DNA from: Cytospora piceicola
Lineage: Eukaryota; Ascomycota; Sordariomycetes; Diaporthales; Cytosporaceae
Assembly: GCA_023375675.1 (NCBI GenBank)
Contig: JALQBC010000005.1
Span: 930,001-994,000, forward strand
Direction of reading: 5' to 3'
DNA: 64,000 bases
Position 1 is the first letter of the stretch, and every line of letters begins with the position of its first letter. The notes beneath the pieces were generated by a model, which saw only the letters and a program-made list of their open reading frames with translations, ran no database searches and was not told the DNA's origin. This document shows positions 34,908-47,229 of this stretch, in pieces. Position numbers and translations under genes: made by a program.

Positions 34908-36359
34908 CTACGGGACCGTGTCCCCTTCAGCCACTGCTGTTATGGTCGGGTTTGGGTGCTGTCCAATCCCCAACACCTTCTGCAAACTCCTCCTGATACC
35001 CTTCCCAGATCCTCCACTCCCTTCCTCCGCTACACTCTCCCTCCTTCCCTTGTCCTTGTCGCCTCCGTGCCCATGCCCTCCAAGGAAGCTGAAACTCAAC
35101 TTTCTGCTCTGTCCACCTGCTCCAGCGACGGCATAATTATGCGGTGTGTCTACTAGAGCACTCGCCGATGGTTTCCTCCTCCTAACCGCGACCACGGCGG
35201 CGGGCTCCGGAGCCATGGGCCTCGGGGGCCACTCACCATCACGTTTCCACCCTGCGACGCAAGCGCGCACCATGTCACCAAGATTTATAGGGCATGATGG
35301 TTGGAGGCTGTGGACAACGACCTTCTCGTAGATCGAGTTGTAGAGGGCCGGCGTGATGCTGGCGCGCATTGGGTTTGCTGGCGGGAGAAGTGGAGGGGGG
35401 ATGGGAAGCAGAGTCTCGACTGGATACAGTTCTGCCTGTGCGTTTGAGTGGTTCTGGGAGTCGCTGTTTGAAGTCTTGGGGGAGAGATGGTGGTTTGATG
35501 TGGATTGCTCGCTCTCTGCGCTGTTTGGTAGAGGCTGCAAGGTTTCTGGCTGAGAATTGGTCGTGACTGGCGAAAGTGGTAAGGTCATAGAGGTTGGTGA
35601 CGTTGCCGTCTGACCAGCATTGGACGACGGATGTGTGTGAGCCCGCCAGAACAATGACCTCCTTTGCGACACGGGCGATACAGGCGACAATGTCTTCGGA
35701 CGGACTCGGGCGACCTTTGCATCTGTCCAAGCATTCCTCCTGGCCTCAAAGCATGCAAGCCCATCATTCCATGACATTTCCTTGCGGAGTTCCCTCCGCC
35801 TGCGAGTCTTTCGAGCGACCTTGGAAGCATTGACAGCTTGGCCAATGGAATCGGGGGTATCAAATTTGAAAGGCGACGGCGAATTATAGGGCAATTCATC
35901 TTCTGACAGCTCCGAGGCCCATTCTAGTCTCGGTTTCCATTGGAGTCGGGTTTCCGATATCGTGCTGTAAACGGATTCTGTGTCTGAGTCTGCCTCTTCT
36001 CCTGAATTGAGGGCCGTCTCCTCCCCATCCACTTCTTTGCCGTTAAGCTGCGGGTCATCTGAAGCTATCCCGAGATAACCTTCAAGGTCTGCAGACAACG
36101 GTGCCTCCTCGTCCGGGATCTCCAAGTGCCCAGGGTCTGTCGAGGCGGAAGCTCCTTCCGCGGGTGGCCAAGGGAAGGCCCAGTCATTGCGGACTTTCGA
36201 CTGCAAGTGTTTCCTGACGGCCTCCTTCTGCTTCGCTTTGTCCTTGCTGATGAGGTCAGGGTCAAATTCGGAGGGCTGCAGTGCCGGATGTGAGTGGTGC
36301 GGATGGCGTAGCCGGGATAGAGGCGATTTAGGCGACTTGTACAAGTCGGTAAAGATCAT
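34908..36359 (-). CDS. Gag1-like (DUF4050) protein
   Basis: Open frame to TAG at 34908-34910. The first ATG in frame is at 36359 (MIFTDLYKSPKSPLSRLRH), giving 483 residues. The conserved pieces match the fungal DUF4050/Gag1-like clamp pattern as I recall it: VRKHLQSKVRNDWAFPWPP, LQWKPRLEWASELSEDELPYNSPSPFKFDTPD, RRRRELRKEMSWNDGLACFEARRNAWTDAK, and the C-terminal NSIYEKVVVHSLQPSCPINLGDMVRACVAGWKRDGEWPPR. The rest is disordered, Ser/Pro-rich. Function in filamentous fungi is poorly known. Upstream, the frame stays open to about 36930 without an ATG; the actual start could therefore differ (a non-ATG start or an upstream exon). Head-to-tail with the phosphate transporter. Confidence 0.82.
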   Translation of the reverse strand: MIFTDLYKSPKSPLSRLRHPHHSHPALQPSEFDPDLISKDKAKQKEAVRKHLQSKVRNDWAFPWPPAEGASASTDPGHLEIPDEEAPLSADLEGYLGIASDDPQLNGKEVDGEETALNSGEEADSDTESVYSTISETRLQWKPRLEWASELSEDELPYNSPSPFKFDTPDSIGQAVNASKVARKTRRRRELRKEMSWNDGLACFEARRNAWTDAKVARVRPKTLSPVSPVSQRRSLFWRAHTHPSSNAGQTATSPTSMTLPLSPVTTNSQPETLQPLPNSAESEQSTSNHHLSPKTSNSDSQNHSNAQAELYPVETLLPIPPPLLPPANPMRASITPALYNSIYEKVVVHSLQPSCPINLGDMVRACVAGWKRDGEWPPRPMAPEPAAVVAVRRRKPSASALVDTPHNYAVAGAGGQSRKLSFSFLGGHGHGGDKDKGRRESVAEEGSGGSGKGIRRSLQKVLGIGQHPNPTITAVAEGDTVP

Positions 36360-39207
36360 TTTTTGATGCTTGCCGTTGTCGTCTCCGGGAATAGTTGAGA
36401 TCTTCAATGTGGACTTCTCAGGCTGATGCTGGCGATGATGAGATAGGGATTGAGGTTGAGATGGGGAGAGAGAGGCAAGCTTGGCAAGCTCGTCGCCAGG
36501 GGTATCTAGAGGGGGCTCATGGGATAAATGATGGTCGTTCAAGGTGAGCTGGGAGCTATGACTTAAATTGGATCCAGTCCGAATAGAGGTTGGTGGATGC
36601 GGGGAGACATGGGTGTTTTGTGTGCCGTGGGTGTCACCCGGGAGGCAGAGGTTGTCTCCCTTGCTTATTATGGTGGTAGCGGCAGTGACAGTAGGATTGG
36701 GCGTGGTGGAGAGATGTTGCGTCGGCCACTGCAGCTGTGGTGTAATGCCTGTGATGCTTGTCTGAGCTGATGATACGGTACAAGGCAGATCAGGGGACCA
36801 GTATATGTATGTAAGTGTGCATGTGGTCGTGAAGGAGAAAAGAAAAAGTGGTGTGAGACGGGGAACGTGTATCCGGATGGAGATGGATGGTCTGGAACGT
36901 CGACGGAAGGATTTAAAATCTCAAAATCTTAAAACTCCAAGCACGAACCGCACTAGCTGGCTGGCCGGTCGTTCCATGTCTCACAAGACACCGGTAATAA
37001 GGCAGGCTGGCAGGGCAGGTAAGGGTGAGGCAAGAATGCTGATGATATACCTAGGTAGGTTTGTGCTAGGAAAACGTGAATGAAGCACTAATAAGCCCGA
37101 ATCATGTCTCCCCTGCCGAGGCTCGGAGGCGAACAGACGTGGGCGGGCTTTGCAGTGAAGTCCCCATCCCGCGGCCGGGTTTAGTTCCGCCGGACAGAAA
37201 AACAGGATACACAGAGAGTTTATACCAGAACTGGCAGAACAATAGTGAAGCGAGGGCTGTTGTTGGTCCATATTGGGGTATTGGAGGGCGACCCTTTGCT
37301 GCGGGATACAGCAGTACCTAGTACTATCCAGGTACCTATCCATGGATGTACGCACTATGTTTCCCTATACAGACATCCTGACGTATGGAAGTACTGACTG
37401 ACGTACCTTGGTGCTGTTGATTGTCGCTGCCGAAACTTTGTTCTTCTGTCAAGATTGCTGGTTCCTCTGACATCTTGATGCGTTCTTCACCGAAGCACTT
37501 CAAGTGACTCCAGTCAAATGGTTGGCTGGTTGCTCAAGGGTGGTAGATATGTACCTAGGTACGTCCAAGGACTGTGTATACAGAATGCTGTACCACTGCC
37601 CAGGTGTGCCGAAAGAAAGGTAGTATCGCAGGGCCAGGATCTATTGCATGCCAGACGTCGCTGTCGCCGCCACCACTACCACCACCACCAATGCTCGTGG
37701 GCGCTTCCAACTTCCGACAACGGTCGTTCACTCCACAGCACACTACAACGCCAACAAGCAAAGACAGAGTAAATACTGTATGCACGTCAGCACTTGAATG
37801 TGTTGTAATAAGGAGAATATGTCGAGCCTGGCCAAGTGTGTATTGTCTTGATGAGTTGGAAAGTTACGTATAGAGAGTACAATAGAGCATCGGGGGAGCT
37901 CAATAGGGAAACAGCGGCCTGGTCAAAAAAACAAACTCAAGCTACTCCCAATTCGGAGCTAACGGAGCTATGGTGGGGCTTTGGTCCTTCCCGCTTGTGC
38001 CGGTGTGCCTCCTTCCGCATTACTTGCTCCTGATCACCCTTCATACAATACGCTGTCGAATCGTGGGCGGAAACATCCCGTCTTCAATTTATATACGGTG
38101 TACTAAATATATGGTTACGACTTCGCTTCACTATAAAAAACATTGAATATGTACCCACCCATCTCATAATAACTGTCAGTTCAGATATTCCATTGTCCGT
38201 TCCGCCTGGATATGGGCACTTCCAATCATTGACCTCGCCATAAGTCAGTCCACAATGCCTCCTTTGTCTTCACACTAACCAGGCTCCATCTCTGAATCAA
38301 CCTTCTTTTACGAGTGCCAGCCTCTTCAGTATATAATATCTCCCGTTATGTACGAAAGAAATTGTCCCGGCTATAACTTCCTCCATATTCTATTCTTGTG
38401 ACGATGTGCGAGTACGGTTACCTGCAGCTCCCCAGCCCAACCTTTTCCCAGCCTCTTTCCCAGGTTGACTGACCACCATCCGGTTGCGGGCCATGCTGCT
38501 CGATGCTTCTGCTTACCCTCGAGATCCCCTGGCTCTTCGTGATATACTCCCACAAGGTTTGCCTCTCCTTTACCACCCCCTTTCTCGGGCTTTTCCGTGT
38601 GTTGATCAAGACTCTACAGAGAACTGCCTCTCTGGTACTGCCTATCTCTTATTGCGCGTGAGCCATGAAGTTCACAGTCGCCGGCATGTTACTTGTGGTC
38701 GATGACACGGCCTCTGGAGTCCTTGGCGTTCTCCAGTATGCTTGACGTTGTCATGGTTGTCACCCCCGACTGCCCAGGGGGGCTGTCCACCGTCGCAGCA
38801 GACTGCTGGCTTCCCATGAGCAGTCATATTCTCAAGAAGATACAGTCACTTGGGGACTGCGGCTGCCGCTCAATTCCTATGAATACTCCATTTTATTTTC
38901 TCTTGCTGTACGGCATCATTTACTATCTGAGAACTTCGGTCCCCGCCCTCTGGCAAGGAGCAGAACCATGGTCATCAAGTCATTTCGCTATGGGCATTTC
39001 CCGGAATCATCATCTCTCAAATCTCGTTCATCATAGCCGTTTTACTGCCGTTGCAGGCCTTGGCCTGTCCTCACAAGCAGACCGACCTCACGCCAACCAA
39101 CCAACAGTGATATCAATCCAACTTCGCTCTTCTCACGGTTCACCGAAAGGGTGGCCGCCAAGGAACCGAACACGAGATTTGCATGACAGAGCTTGTGTCT
39201 AGATCGC
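36360..39207. other. Intergenic region, 2.8 kb
   Basis: No supported gene. The left part (36360-36930) is the likely leader of the Gag1-like gene. TACCTAGGTA-type palindromes occur at 37048-37058 and 37551-37562. A CCACCACTACCACCACCACC repeat lies at 37671-37690. Short frames near 38480-39200 include a hydrophobic stretch but no recognisable protein. Confidence 0.55.
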
Positions 39208-42200
39208 TCAGTTCTGGTATCCGCCAGCTTGGTAGCTGCTCGCGTCCAGCTGGGTCAAATCGACACTGTCGGTGTTGCCCATACCGCTACCGTTCATCAT
39301 CCGGCCGCTTGGCAAGCCGCTGCTGCCGAAAGCCTTTTCGTTGTGCCTCATCTTCTCTTCCATTTCCGCAATCCGGCGCAGCGCCTCCTCCTGTCGCTTC
39401 ATCTTCCTCTCCGTCTTGCGAAGTCGGCGCATGATCTCATCGTCGGAATCATCGTCAGAGTCATCCATGTCATCCTGACCCGCGTGCATGGGCTGCTGCA
39501 TAGGCTGCTTGAAGCTCTGCATGCCTCCGTTGGAAGCCAAGCCCATGCTTGAGTTATTGCCACGCTGGAAGTTGTGCTGCTGCATCATGTTGCCTCCGAG
39601 AATCTGCTGGAACCCTTGCTGCGAAGCCTGAGCTGGCACATTGGGTGGCATACCATTGAGTGGGCTCATGCCTGGCTCTGCGACCTGCTGAACTGGAGAA
39701 GAGTAAGCGTGCATCATGGGCTCAGGGGCGCTCATGAAATCATGGCTGTACTCGGGGCTGTCCGCAACCGGTTCAAGAGCCTGCATGCCGTTGTAAGATG
39801 TTTGAACAGGCTCTGGACGTGGGAGAATAGCACGGTAGGTACTATTTCCGTTCAAAGCATTCGTGTTCGACTGCAGAGGCACGGGAGTGGGCTGCTGGGT
39901 CTTCTGCGCCTTGCGTCGCGTCTCCTTCGTCGGCTGGGCCCGCTTGCGCTTGTTCGTGGACTGGGCCACCCAGTCCTCGGGTGAGGTATCGAGGCCCAAG
40001 CGTCGGTTGGGGGCGGCTTCGTAGTACACCGTCGGCTGTCCTGACCCGTTCTCAGGCTGTTGTGGGGGGACACTAGAGTCGGAGGTGCTGGATCCCGGCG
40101 ACTTGGACTTGCGGCGCGTGTACTTGCCGCTGGGCACTTTCTGGGGTGACTCCGGATGCTTGAGCTTGCGAGTGCGTGTCTTCCTGAGCGTGTTTGCGGG
40201 TGCTGCAGGGCGACCGCGATGGCTCCTCTTGGCAGGCGTGGTGGATGTTTGCTGTTCGACAGGAACCGGAACGCCTATTGATGCATGGCTGTTGGCGCCA
40301 TTGGGTGTAGCCTGAGACAAGTGATCATTGATGGCACCGACGAGACTCGCCGACGTGTTAGGCGATGGGATCAGGGAACCAGTGTGCATGCCCTGGTTGA
40401 AGTTCATGCCCAACTGTTGAATTCTAGCCAGCTCCGCAGGAGTACGGTTCTTTGGCTCGGGGTCTTCCTCGGACCACGATCGCTGACACCAGGCGCTGGC
40501 CCAGTCACCAAGACCGTCTCTAACATCCTGGGCAGGAGTAACCGGGCACTCGATGACGTCGCCTTGCTCGAATTGACCGAATGTGCTCTCATCAATAGGC
40601 GGCTGAAGTGGCAGATCTGGACCCTTCCTCTTTGGGACGGTGGTCTTTCTTGGGGTGGCAGTCTTCCTCTTAGCCGGCGTCGACTTCTTGCCTCGCGCAG
40701 CTGTCTTGGTGGCTGCACCGTTCCTCGCTTGCGCTGGTTCGTTGACAATGATCGGCTCAGGCATTTGGAGGCTGTTCTGATACTCAGAGGATTCGACAGT
40801 GGCATCTGGGATCATGGAGTCCTCAATGGTCTCCTGTCCATGCTCGATGGAAGAAGTGGATTGGTCTTCATTGACATCGGCGAATGCATTGACAATTTCC
40901 TCAAGGTCGATGGGACCGGAAGACTCGAAGGAGCTAAGATCGAAAGAGTCCAAGTCGAAAGTGTCCGAGGTGATGATTGTCTCCTGCACGGCGGGCTGAG
41001 CCACTGGCTGGGCCTGTTCGTTCACGATCTCGTCAGGCTGAGGCTCAGTGGCCGGGTACATCTGGACGACGAAGTTCGAGAAGTTGACACACATCGGTGT
41101 CCGGGCCGAATATTCTGGATCATCCCAATGGGACTGAAGAAGAGGGAGGACAAGTTGGCCTCCATTTCGGTAATGTTTCTCGTACTCTGCAAGCATCGGC
41201 TCCTGAACCTCTGGTGGCGCGAATGCGAAGACATCAAGCTGCGCGGGATGGAACATCTCCAGGTGAACAAACTTGTGAATCGTCTCCCAGGCGGCTGCAC
41301 GAATCTGCTGTCGTGTGGACTCGTCCATAAACTGCAAGAATTCGTCCAGAGTCGGTATCTCAGGACGCTCATTCCACTCGGCCGACGATTTGAAGTCTCC
41401 ATTCGTGCTGGAATCCTCGGTGGCTTGGCTTACAACTGCATCGTCCTGGTTCGCGGTAACAGGTACGTCCTGTGGAACAGCAGCGGCCTGGTAGATGGGA
41501 TCCTCCACTGGAGCGAGCATAGGTTCCTGCTGGGCAGGAATCTGGTCTTGCTGCACATCCTGTTCAAGTAAACCCACATCAATGAGCTCCTCAAACAGTG
41601 CCTCTTCAGCTTCAGTGAGAACAGAGAGTCCGGTCCCGACAATATCAGCGACCTGTGGGTTCTGGGCTGCACCGAAGTCATCGTTGAAGCAGGTGAGCAC
41701 ACTGCCAAGAACACCGTCGCCCTGGTTGTCATTCACCTCAGGCGCCTCAGATGTGATAGCCGGCACCGTGGGCAAAGCTTCCGCCTGAATGTGATCAGCG
41801 TTGCTGTCAACGGAGATGACCTGTGGCTGTGTAGCGATCAAGGCTTCGGCAGAAGGCAGCGAGAGATTGGAAGACTCGACAACTTCGTCAACGTTCTGCG
41901 AAGATGCAGGAATGGGCTCCAGGAGGGGCTCGCTGGAATTGCTTGCTTCGATCGTAACGGCAGAGTCGGGAGACTCATCGCCAAAGTCGAGATCGTCGCC
42001 GAAAAGATCGACATCGACGTCCATGGCGTCGCTGTAAACACCCGCAGTTGCATCCTCCGCCGTGGTCAAAATGGATTGTTCATTGTTACCGTTGGACTGG
42101 GTGCTGGCATCTGTAGCCTCGATCATCGCAACATCGGTGTCCACAACCGGCGCGAATAGCTGGGGAGCCTGCTGAGAGGAGGCATCCTTGGTGGTCTGCT

Positions 42201-43848
42201 GCTGGGGGAGAGGCTCGACAGTCGAGATGGCCTCATTGGAGAGCGGCTTTCGGTCCTTGAGGTCGACCCAACCCAAGAGAGTGACCCGGCAGTCCTCCTT
42301 GCAAACTTGCTCGAGCTTCATTCGACGCTTCTCGTTCATCTCGTCGATCCGCTTCATGACGTTGTGCTTCACAAGAGGGTCATTCTGGTTGCAATTCTGC
42401 CACTCCTTTCGGATCTGCTCGTTGAGACGGATAGCCCAACCCCAAGCCTCGTCCTGTGGACGATTCTCGTCAATTCCGATGGAACGAAGCAGCTTGGCCA
42501 ACTCCTCCCTGTGCTCGTCAATCTTGCCCTTTAGGTCGCCCCATCTCGAAGCATCCAGTGTCTGGTATCTCTCACGTGTGTACCACTCAATAACCGCGTC
42601 CAAAGCGGTGATCCTCGCCAAAGTCTTTTGGGGCGTAGACCGCAGCTTCTGCTTGATGTACTTCTTGACGGAGACCTCCTCACCAGGCAGACACTCACTC
42701 TGGTAACCATCATACTGGCTAGATGAACAGTTCTTTGCGCCGTTCTAGGACGCCATAGACTTGCCATCGCTGGCGGCGTTGATATTGCCGATGTTGTGAG
42801 TGATGGTCTTTTTTCCGTTGTTTGTGTGCTGCTGGTGGGCTTCGTCGACTGAATCCGTCTCAGTGGCCTCGCTGTCCTCGAGAGAGGCCAGCTTGAGTCG
42901 CATCTCATTCTCGAGGCTGTCGAGCTTTCCTTGCAGTCGCTTCTTGAGAATAGCGTTTCGCTGAGCTGCCACTTGTTGGTTGAGACTTGCGATCGCCTCG
43001 AGTTTCTCCTCGATGTCCTCTCGAACAGCCCTGACAAGCTCCTGTCGCTCGCCCTCCTCCGAGTCCAGGTCATAATCAGACTCATCGCTGTCCTCTTCGG
43101 AGACTTCAGCATCCTCGATGCCGAAGTGGATAGGCTTCAGGAGGCCTTTACCTCCGATGTTGTAATGAATTCTGTCAGGCCTGGCACAGGTCTTCGATCC
43201 CGTGTTCTTGTGAGCAGAGCGATCGTCTGTAGTGTCCAAGTCGTTGGTCTCATTGGAGACGGACTCAGACGCGCCAGTCACGAGCTCAATGTCATTGGCA
43301 GGAATTTTCTCCCCGCTGACATCCAAACAACTGGCCAATGCGCACTCATTGGCATTGGCAATGGTTCTGTCATCGCTCTTGCCTTGATGCTTCTCGACAG
43401 CCTCGTTGATGCCTTGCTCAGCGGGCTTCTTGGCGTCGTGCTCCACAGGCTGCTTCACAGACTGCTGGTCAACAACGTCAATCGAGGCGGCGGCGACGTC
43501 AGCCTCGCCATCATTGAGCTCGCCAGAAAGCGGGTATTTGTCGGTCTTGCCATTGGTGGCACCGTGCTCAGTGGCATCGGCGGACTTGTCAGCAGGCTGC
43601 TGGACAGTACGATTGTGATCAGTCGAAGGGTTCTCGACGTTGCCGTTATCGTCAAAGAAGTCGAAAGACATGTCATCTTTGCCGTAGGTAACGTTGTCAC
43701 CGTGATCAAAACGGGCGGGTTTGTGGAAGGTCTTGACGGCACACCGCAAGACAATCTTGTTGGGGTCGTTCACGACCTTGAGCTTGAAGGGGGCCTTGTT
43801 GGCCTCGGTGACCTGGTTGTGGTCGTTGTTGGAAGTGAAGGTCGACAT
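39208..43848 (-). CDS. Unrecognised 1545-residue coding frame interrupted by one TAG
   Basis: Two long open frames lie in the same minus-strand frame and meet at one TAG (42747-42745). Part 1 starts at ATG 43848 (MSTFTSNNDHNQVTEANK) and has 367 residues: a possible folded start (FKLKVVNDPNKIVLRCAVKTFHKPARF), an acidic middle, and a coiled segment (REDIEEKLEAIASLNQQVAAQRNAILKKRLQGKLDSLENEMR). Part 2 is open straight after the TAG and has no ATG for about 85 codons, although that stretch looks folded (ITALDAVIEWYTRERYQTLDASRWGDLKGKIDEHREELAK, DEAWGWAIRLNEQIRKEWQN). Part 2 also has a second possible domain (FLQFMDESTRQQIRAAAWETIHKFVHLEMF), AT-hook-like RGRPAA, several basic clusters and a C-terminal coiled coil (MRRLRKTERKMKRQEEALRRIAEMEEKMR). 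It may be a nuclear DNA-binding protein. I do not recognise the family. Confidence 0.7.
42745..42747 (-). other. In-frame TAG separating the two halves of the long gene
   Basis: Read on the minus strand the context is ATG GCG TCC TAG AAC GGC GCA. Both sides are open in the same frame. A possible 42-nt in-frame intron (42760-42719, donor GTCTAT, acceptor ATCTAG) would remove it, but the donor is poor, no good branch site is seen, and it is short for this genome. Confidence 0.85.
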
Positions 43849-46800
43849 GATGTTGAGCTTGTTCGACTTGATGGGTTGGTACACTTTGGATTGATACTTC
43901 CCAAGTGGATCTGATTGAAGAGTGCCTTTCGCCTGAAGGAGCTTGCTTCAATTGTTGTTACGGTTGTCGAGTGAAACTGTTCGGATGATGAGTGAGGGTC
44001 GTCAAGACCTTCAAGAGTGTGTGCGATTGAAGGAGACCCTTAGCCAGAAGGGAATGCTTCAACCTTTCGGTACAAATGTCAAGTGATGTTGGTTGCTGAT
44101 CGTTGTGAGGACCGTCAAGATCGTCAAGAGATGTCGCAGTGAAGATTTCCTTTCCAGAAGGAACTTTCTTCAATACTTCAATTGCTTTTGCTGGTAGAGG
44201 AGTCAGTCATACCGTTCTGCGAAGAAGTGTGACAGAAACTTGGTGAAGTTAAGTTGAAGTTGAGGGCGAGTGGTGGAGGGGTAGCGCAAAGAGATGCTTC
44301 AATTCCAATTGCGCTGGCAAGTGGAAATCTCACGGCGATCCCACACGGCTCAGTGCTCAATGCTCAAGGTGAAGGCAGGTGAGAGGGAGTGTGTTTGGGG
44401 AAAGGGGAGGGCAGCGCACACAAAGTTGGCTCAACTTTCAATGGCGCTGGCGCGCGGTTGAAGTGATCAGCCCGCGAGGTGAGGTCGATGGTAGGGTAGG
44501 CGAAAGAGAGATGATGAGGGGCAATTCACAAAAGGTTTGGTTGACTTCAATTGCGCTTGCAAGAGGAGTGTTTGGCGCCCATCGCTCGCTCGAGATGGGC
44601 GGCGAAGGAGAGAGTGAGGTGTGGGTGGATCGAAGGGGTTACAAGACGTGATGCTTACCTGTTCGGTCGACTACGATTCTCAAGTGAGAAGATCTCGAGT
44701 GAGAGGATGGTTGTCGATGGTTGCTGATGGAGCAGTTGAAGACGGAGTGGAAAGAGGTTGTGGTTGGGAAGAGAGAAAAGAAAAGAAAGTCTTTGCAGTT
44801 GTGGGCTACGAAGATGGGTTGGTAGAGAGTTGGGAGGTCAGGAAGCAGAAGAAGCTTGGACCTCTTTTACAGTGGTTGGCTTCGAAGGTACAGTGGTGGG
44901 CGGAGGTAGAACGAAATGTAGCTTGTGGGAGGCTGGGGGCCTCGGGAAAACTGAGCTCGAAGTGAGGTAGAGTTTCGTCAAGGTTGGGCGGGGGGTGGCT
45001 CTACTTGGTCGACTGTGAAGACACCCAAAGTCAGAGTGGACTATGTGACGCCCTGCGAAGCTTTCCAGGCTTGTTCTCCTGGTATGTTCTCCTGGTATGA
45101 CCTCCCTCAAGACAACCTCGTCTGGGCCAGCTTCCTCCTCGGGGTGAACTTCCCTAGGGCTACCCTCCTTAAGGACAACATCATCCCATATGGGGACTTG
45201 CTGACATGAGACGTTTTATCCCATCCTCTGTGCTGCCCTTGGGTCAGCTACTCTCCCTCTTCAGGTCACTCTTTTAGGATCCCTGTCACAAAGAAAATAC
45301 TCGTCCATAGTCTCGATAATCTTGGGATACACATCTCGCTATATTTTGGTCTCGCTTCTCTGTACCAAAAAGTGATTTACTTGGGCGTTCTATGCCGCTG
45401 TTCTATACGAGCTACTCTACGGTAATCTACCTAATAGCCTGACCTATTCTCGCCTGTTATCTGCTCCTTGCGCTGTCATATTGGCAATATATGTCTAGAT
45501 GTGTCTGTCTCAGGCTGTCCGTCATGTCTTTGCTATCTTGCCATATACCAGCGAGCCTCGAACCCAAACTCCCTTCGGTCTGAGTTTCGTCTGACACACC
45601 TCGGCAGGACTAGATTCGAGCAACAACTATCTGTTGAGAAGGCACTGTGCCATCTGGCTGTTAAAAATGATCAAGAGGGGGAAGTGGCATGTGACAATGC
45701 TGCTGCTGGACGTCGAAGCCTTACCGGTGGAGGCTGAAGGATGGGCAGGCATCATTGAGGGAGGGGGTTGGGGGGAGGGGGGTTGTCCTAGAGCTGGACG
45801 CGACCTCGAACGATGAAATCACCGCGAGAACGGCTCGAGTCTCGTGGACACATGGGACGAACTCACCAAACGTGGACCGTATCGACAGCGCGTCGGCTTT
45901 GGAGGGCGTCACGGCATGTTGACGGAGCGCGAGATTGCCAATGTTATATGCCAGTGAACAGGCTTGGCATACGAAGCATGGTATACACGCGCCATGGGTG
46001 ACGGGCTATGGGGAATGTTGGTGGTCGCAGTGTCGGCGTCGCTTGCTTGCTGCAATCGTGGCGACTTCCTCGCCGACGAAAGCGCCGTCCTGGCGGATTG
46101 AGGTTGCGCAGGGGGCCCACACGTGCCTTGGGATGCAGAGATTGTCGAATTGCTATGGCTTGGAAGTCATCATATTTCTGAGGACCTGAGGGACGTTGTG
46201 TGTATGTGGCATGTCTATAGAGCTAGGAGACAGCGAACAAGCAAATTCTCGCATACCAAGCTGGTATCCAGAAACCTCACCGAAGCTGCGTACCACACGC
46301 ACCACAAGGACGGGCAGCTCTGAACGCGCCAACGGGCTATCCAATTTTCGACCGAGAGGTCAACATTTGACAGCACCACGATGCTTCCCTGCGTAAACCA
46401 TGAGCCAATCGAGAGCTTTCTACGCAAACCCGCTCCTATACCCTCCTGAGGAGAAATTATCTGGAAGCCGTAACATGTGCACTTGAATGAGGTTAGTGTT
46501 GGTATGGGTTAAGGAGCCTCGAGGCGGCAATTGCTTGCAACGGAGAGAGCATTTCTTCATTCAAGGCCGTCGAGCTGCAAGGCGGGCACCTTGCCTCTCG
46601 CACGTTTGATACCATCGCTCATCGCCATGTGGAAGTATCAGTATGATGAAGTCTTTAGTGGTATACACGACAGCATTGTCGATACTGGCGTGGCTGAATA
46701 ATACCTCCTGGAGGAGTGATTGTGACGATGCCATATCGTTTGCTGATTATAGCAGTTGGCCCCAAACGATTGCGTACTCGAAGCCGTCTGTCAGTTTCTA

Positions 46801-47229
46801 CTTGACTGATCAGCGAGCGGAAATGAAATCCAGACAGCATAGCTTGTTGACCACGAGCGTATCGCTTTGTGATGTTCGATGATTACCTCCTCTTGCCAAG
46901 CTCAAGTTGTCAGAAACGGGCATTTGAACAGCCGCTACACTCGATTCCCCGTTGGTTAGTAGTAAAAGCATCGTGGTAAATAGGGCATGTCGGCGTGAAC
47001 CTAATCAAATTACAGATCTCTAAGAATACTATCAACATGTTCCTTGTACTGCGTACTGTGACGCACCTGGGTTGCCAGTGAAATATCAATAACGCCATTG
47101 CCCTCATACCGAAAATCATGCATCCGTCTCCTCATGAGCGAACCAACTTCAGCGTTGGGAACACAAGGCATACAACATGTTTTCCTCCTGTCCAAGTATT
47201 CACCGTGTCCTCTTTTGTTCAGGCCCATC
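43849..47229. other. Intergenic region, 3.4 kb, with a degenerate tandem repeat at its left end
   Basis: The left 0.7 kb (43931-44570) is a degenerate ~110-130 bp tandem repeat directly upstream of the TAG-split gene. The remainder (44650-47229) contains no supported gene. Short frames are present on both strands but none is recognisable. Confidence 0.55.
43931..44570. repeat. Degenerate ~110-130 bp tandem repeat upstream of the split gene
   Basis: Units begin near 43931 (GCCTGAAGGA), 44043 (GCCAGAAGGG) and 44154 (TCCAGAAGGA), then near 44285, 44413 and 44521. Each contains a block of the type GCTTCAATTGCGCTGGCAAG (for example at 43941, 44055, 44169, 44296, 44429 and 44541). The first two also share a GTCAAGAYCKTCAAGAG block (44001 and 44114). 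Spacing is about 111, 111, 131, 128 and 108 bp. Confidence 0.7.

Noticed and set aside
34690..37800. Shared 15-mer GTCAGCACTTGAATG near 34692 and 37785
   Set aside because: The similarity does not extend beyond the short word, so it is probably chance or a very small repeat.
38660..39120. Small frames with a signal-peptide-like MKFTVAGMLLVV start and a hydrophobic stretch LWAFPGIIISQISFIIAVLLP
   Set aside because: They are in different frames, each short, and no splice plan joins them into a recognisable protein. Possibly a relic, not supportable.
39120..39190. Possible tRNA-like sequence near 39120-39190
   Set aside because: No consistent acceptor, D and T arms or GTTCRA box found.
42531..43112. 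Alternative minus-strand frame bridging the TAG at 42745 without interruption
   Set aside because: It is a Ser/Arg-rich shadow of the acidic coding frame; the other frame clearly has the protein-like sequence on both sides.
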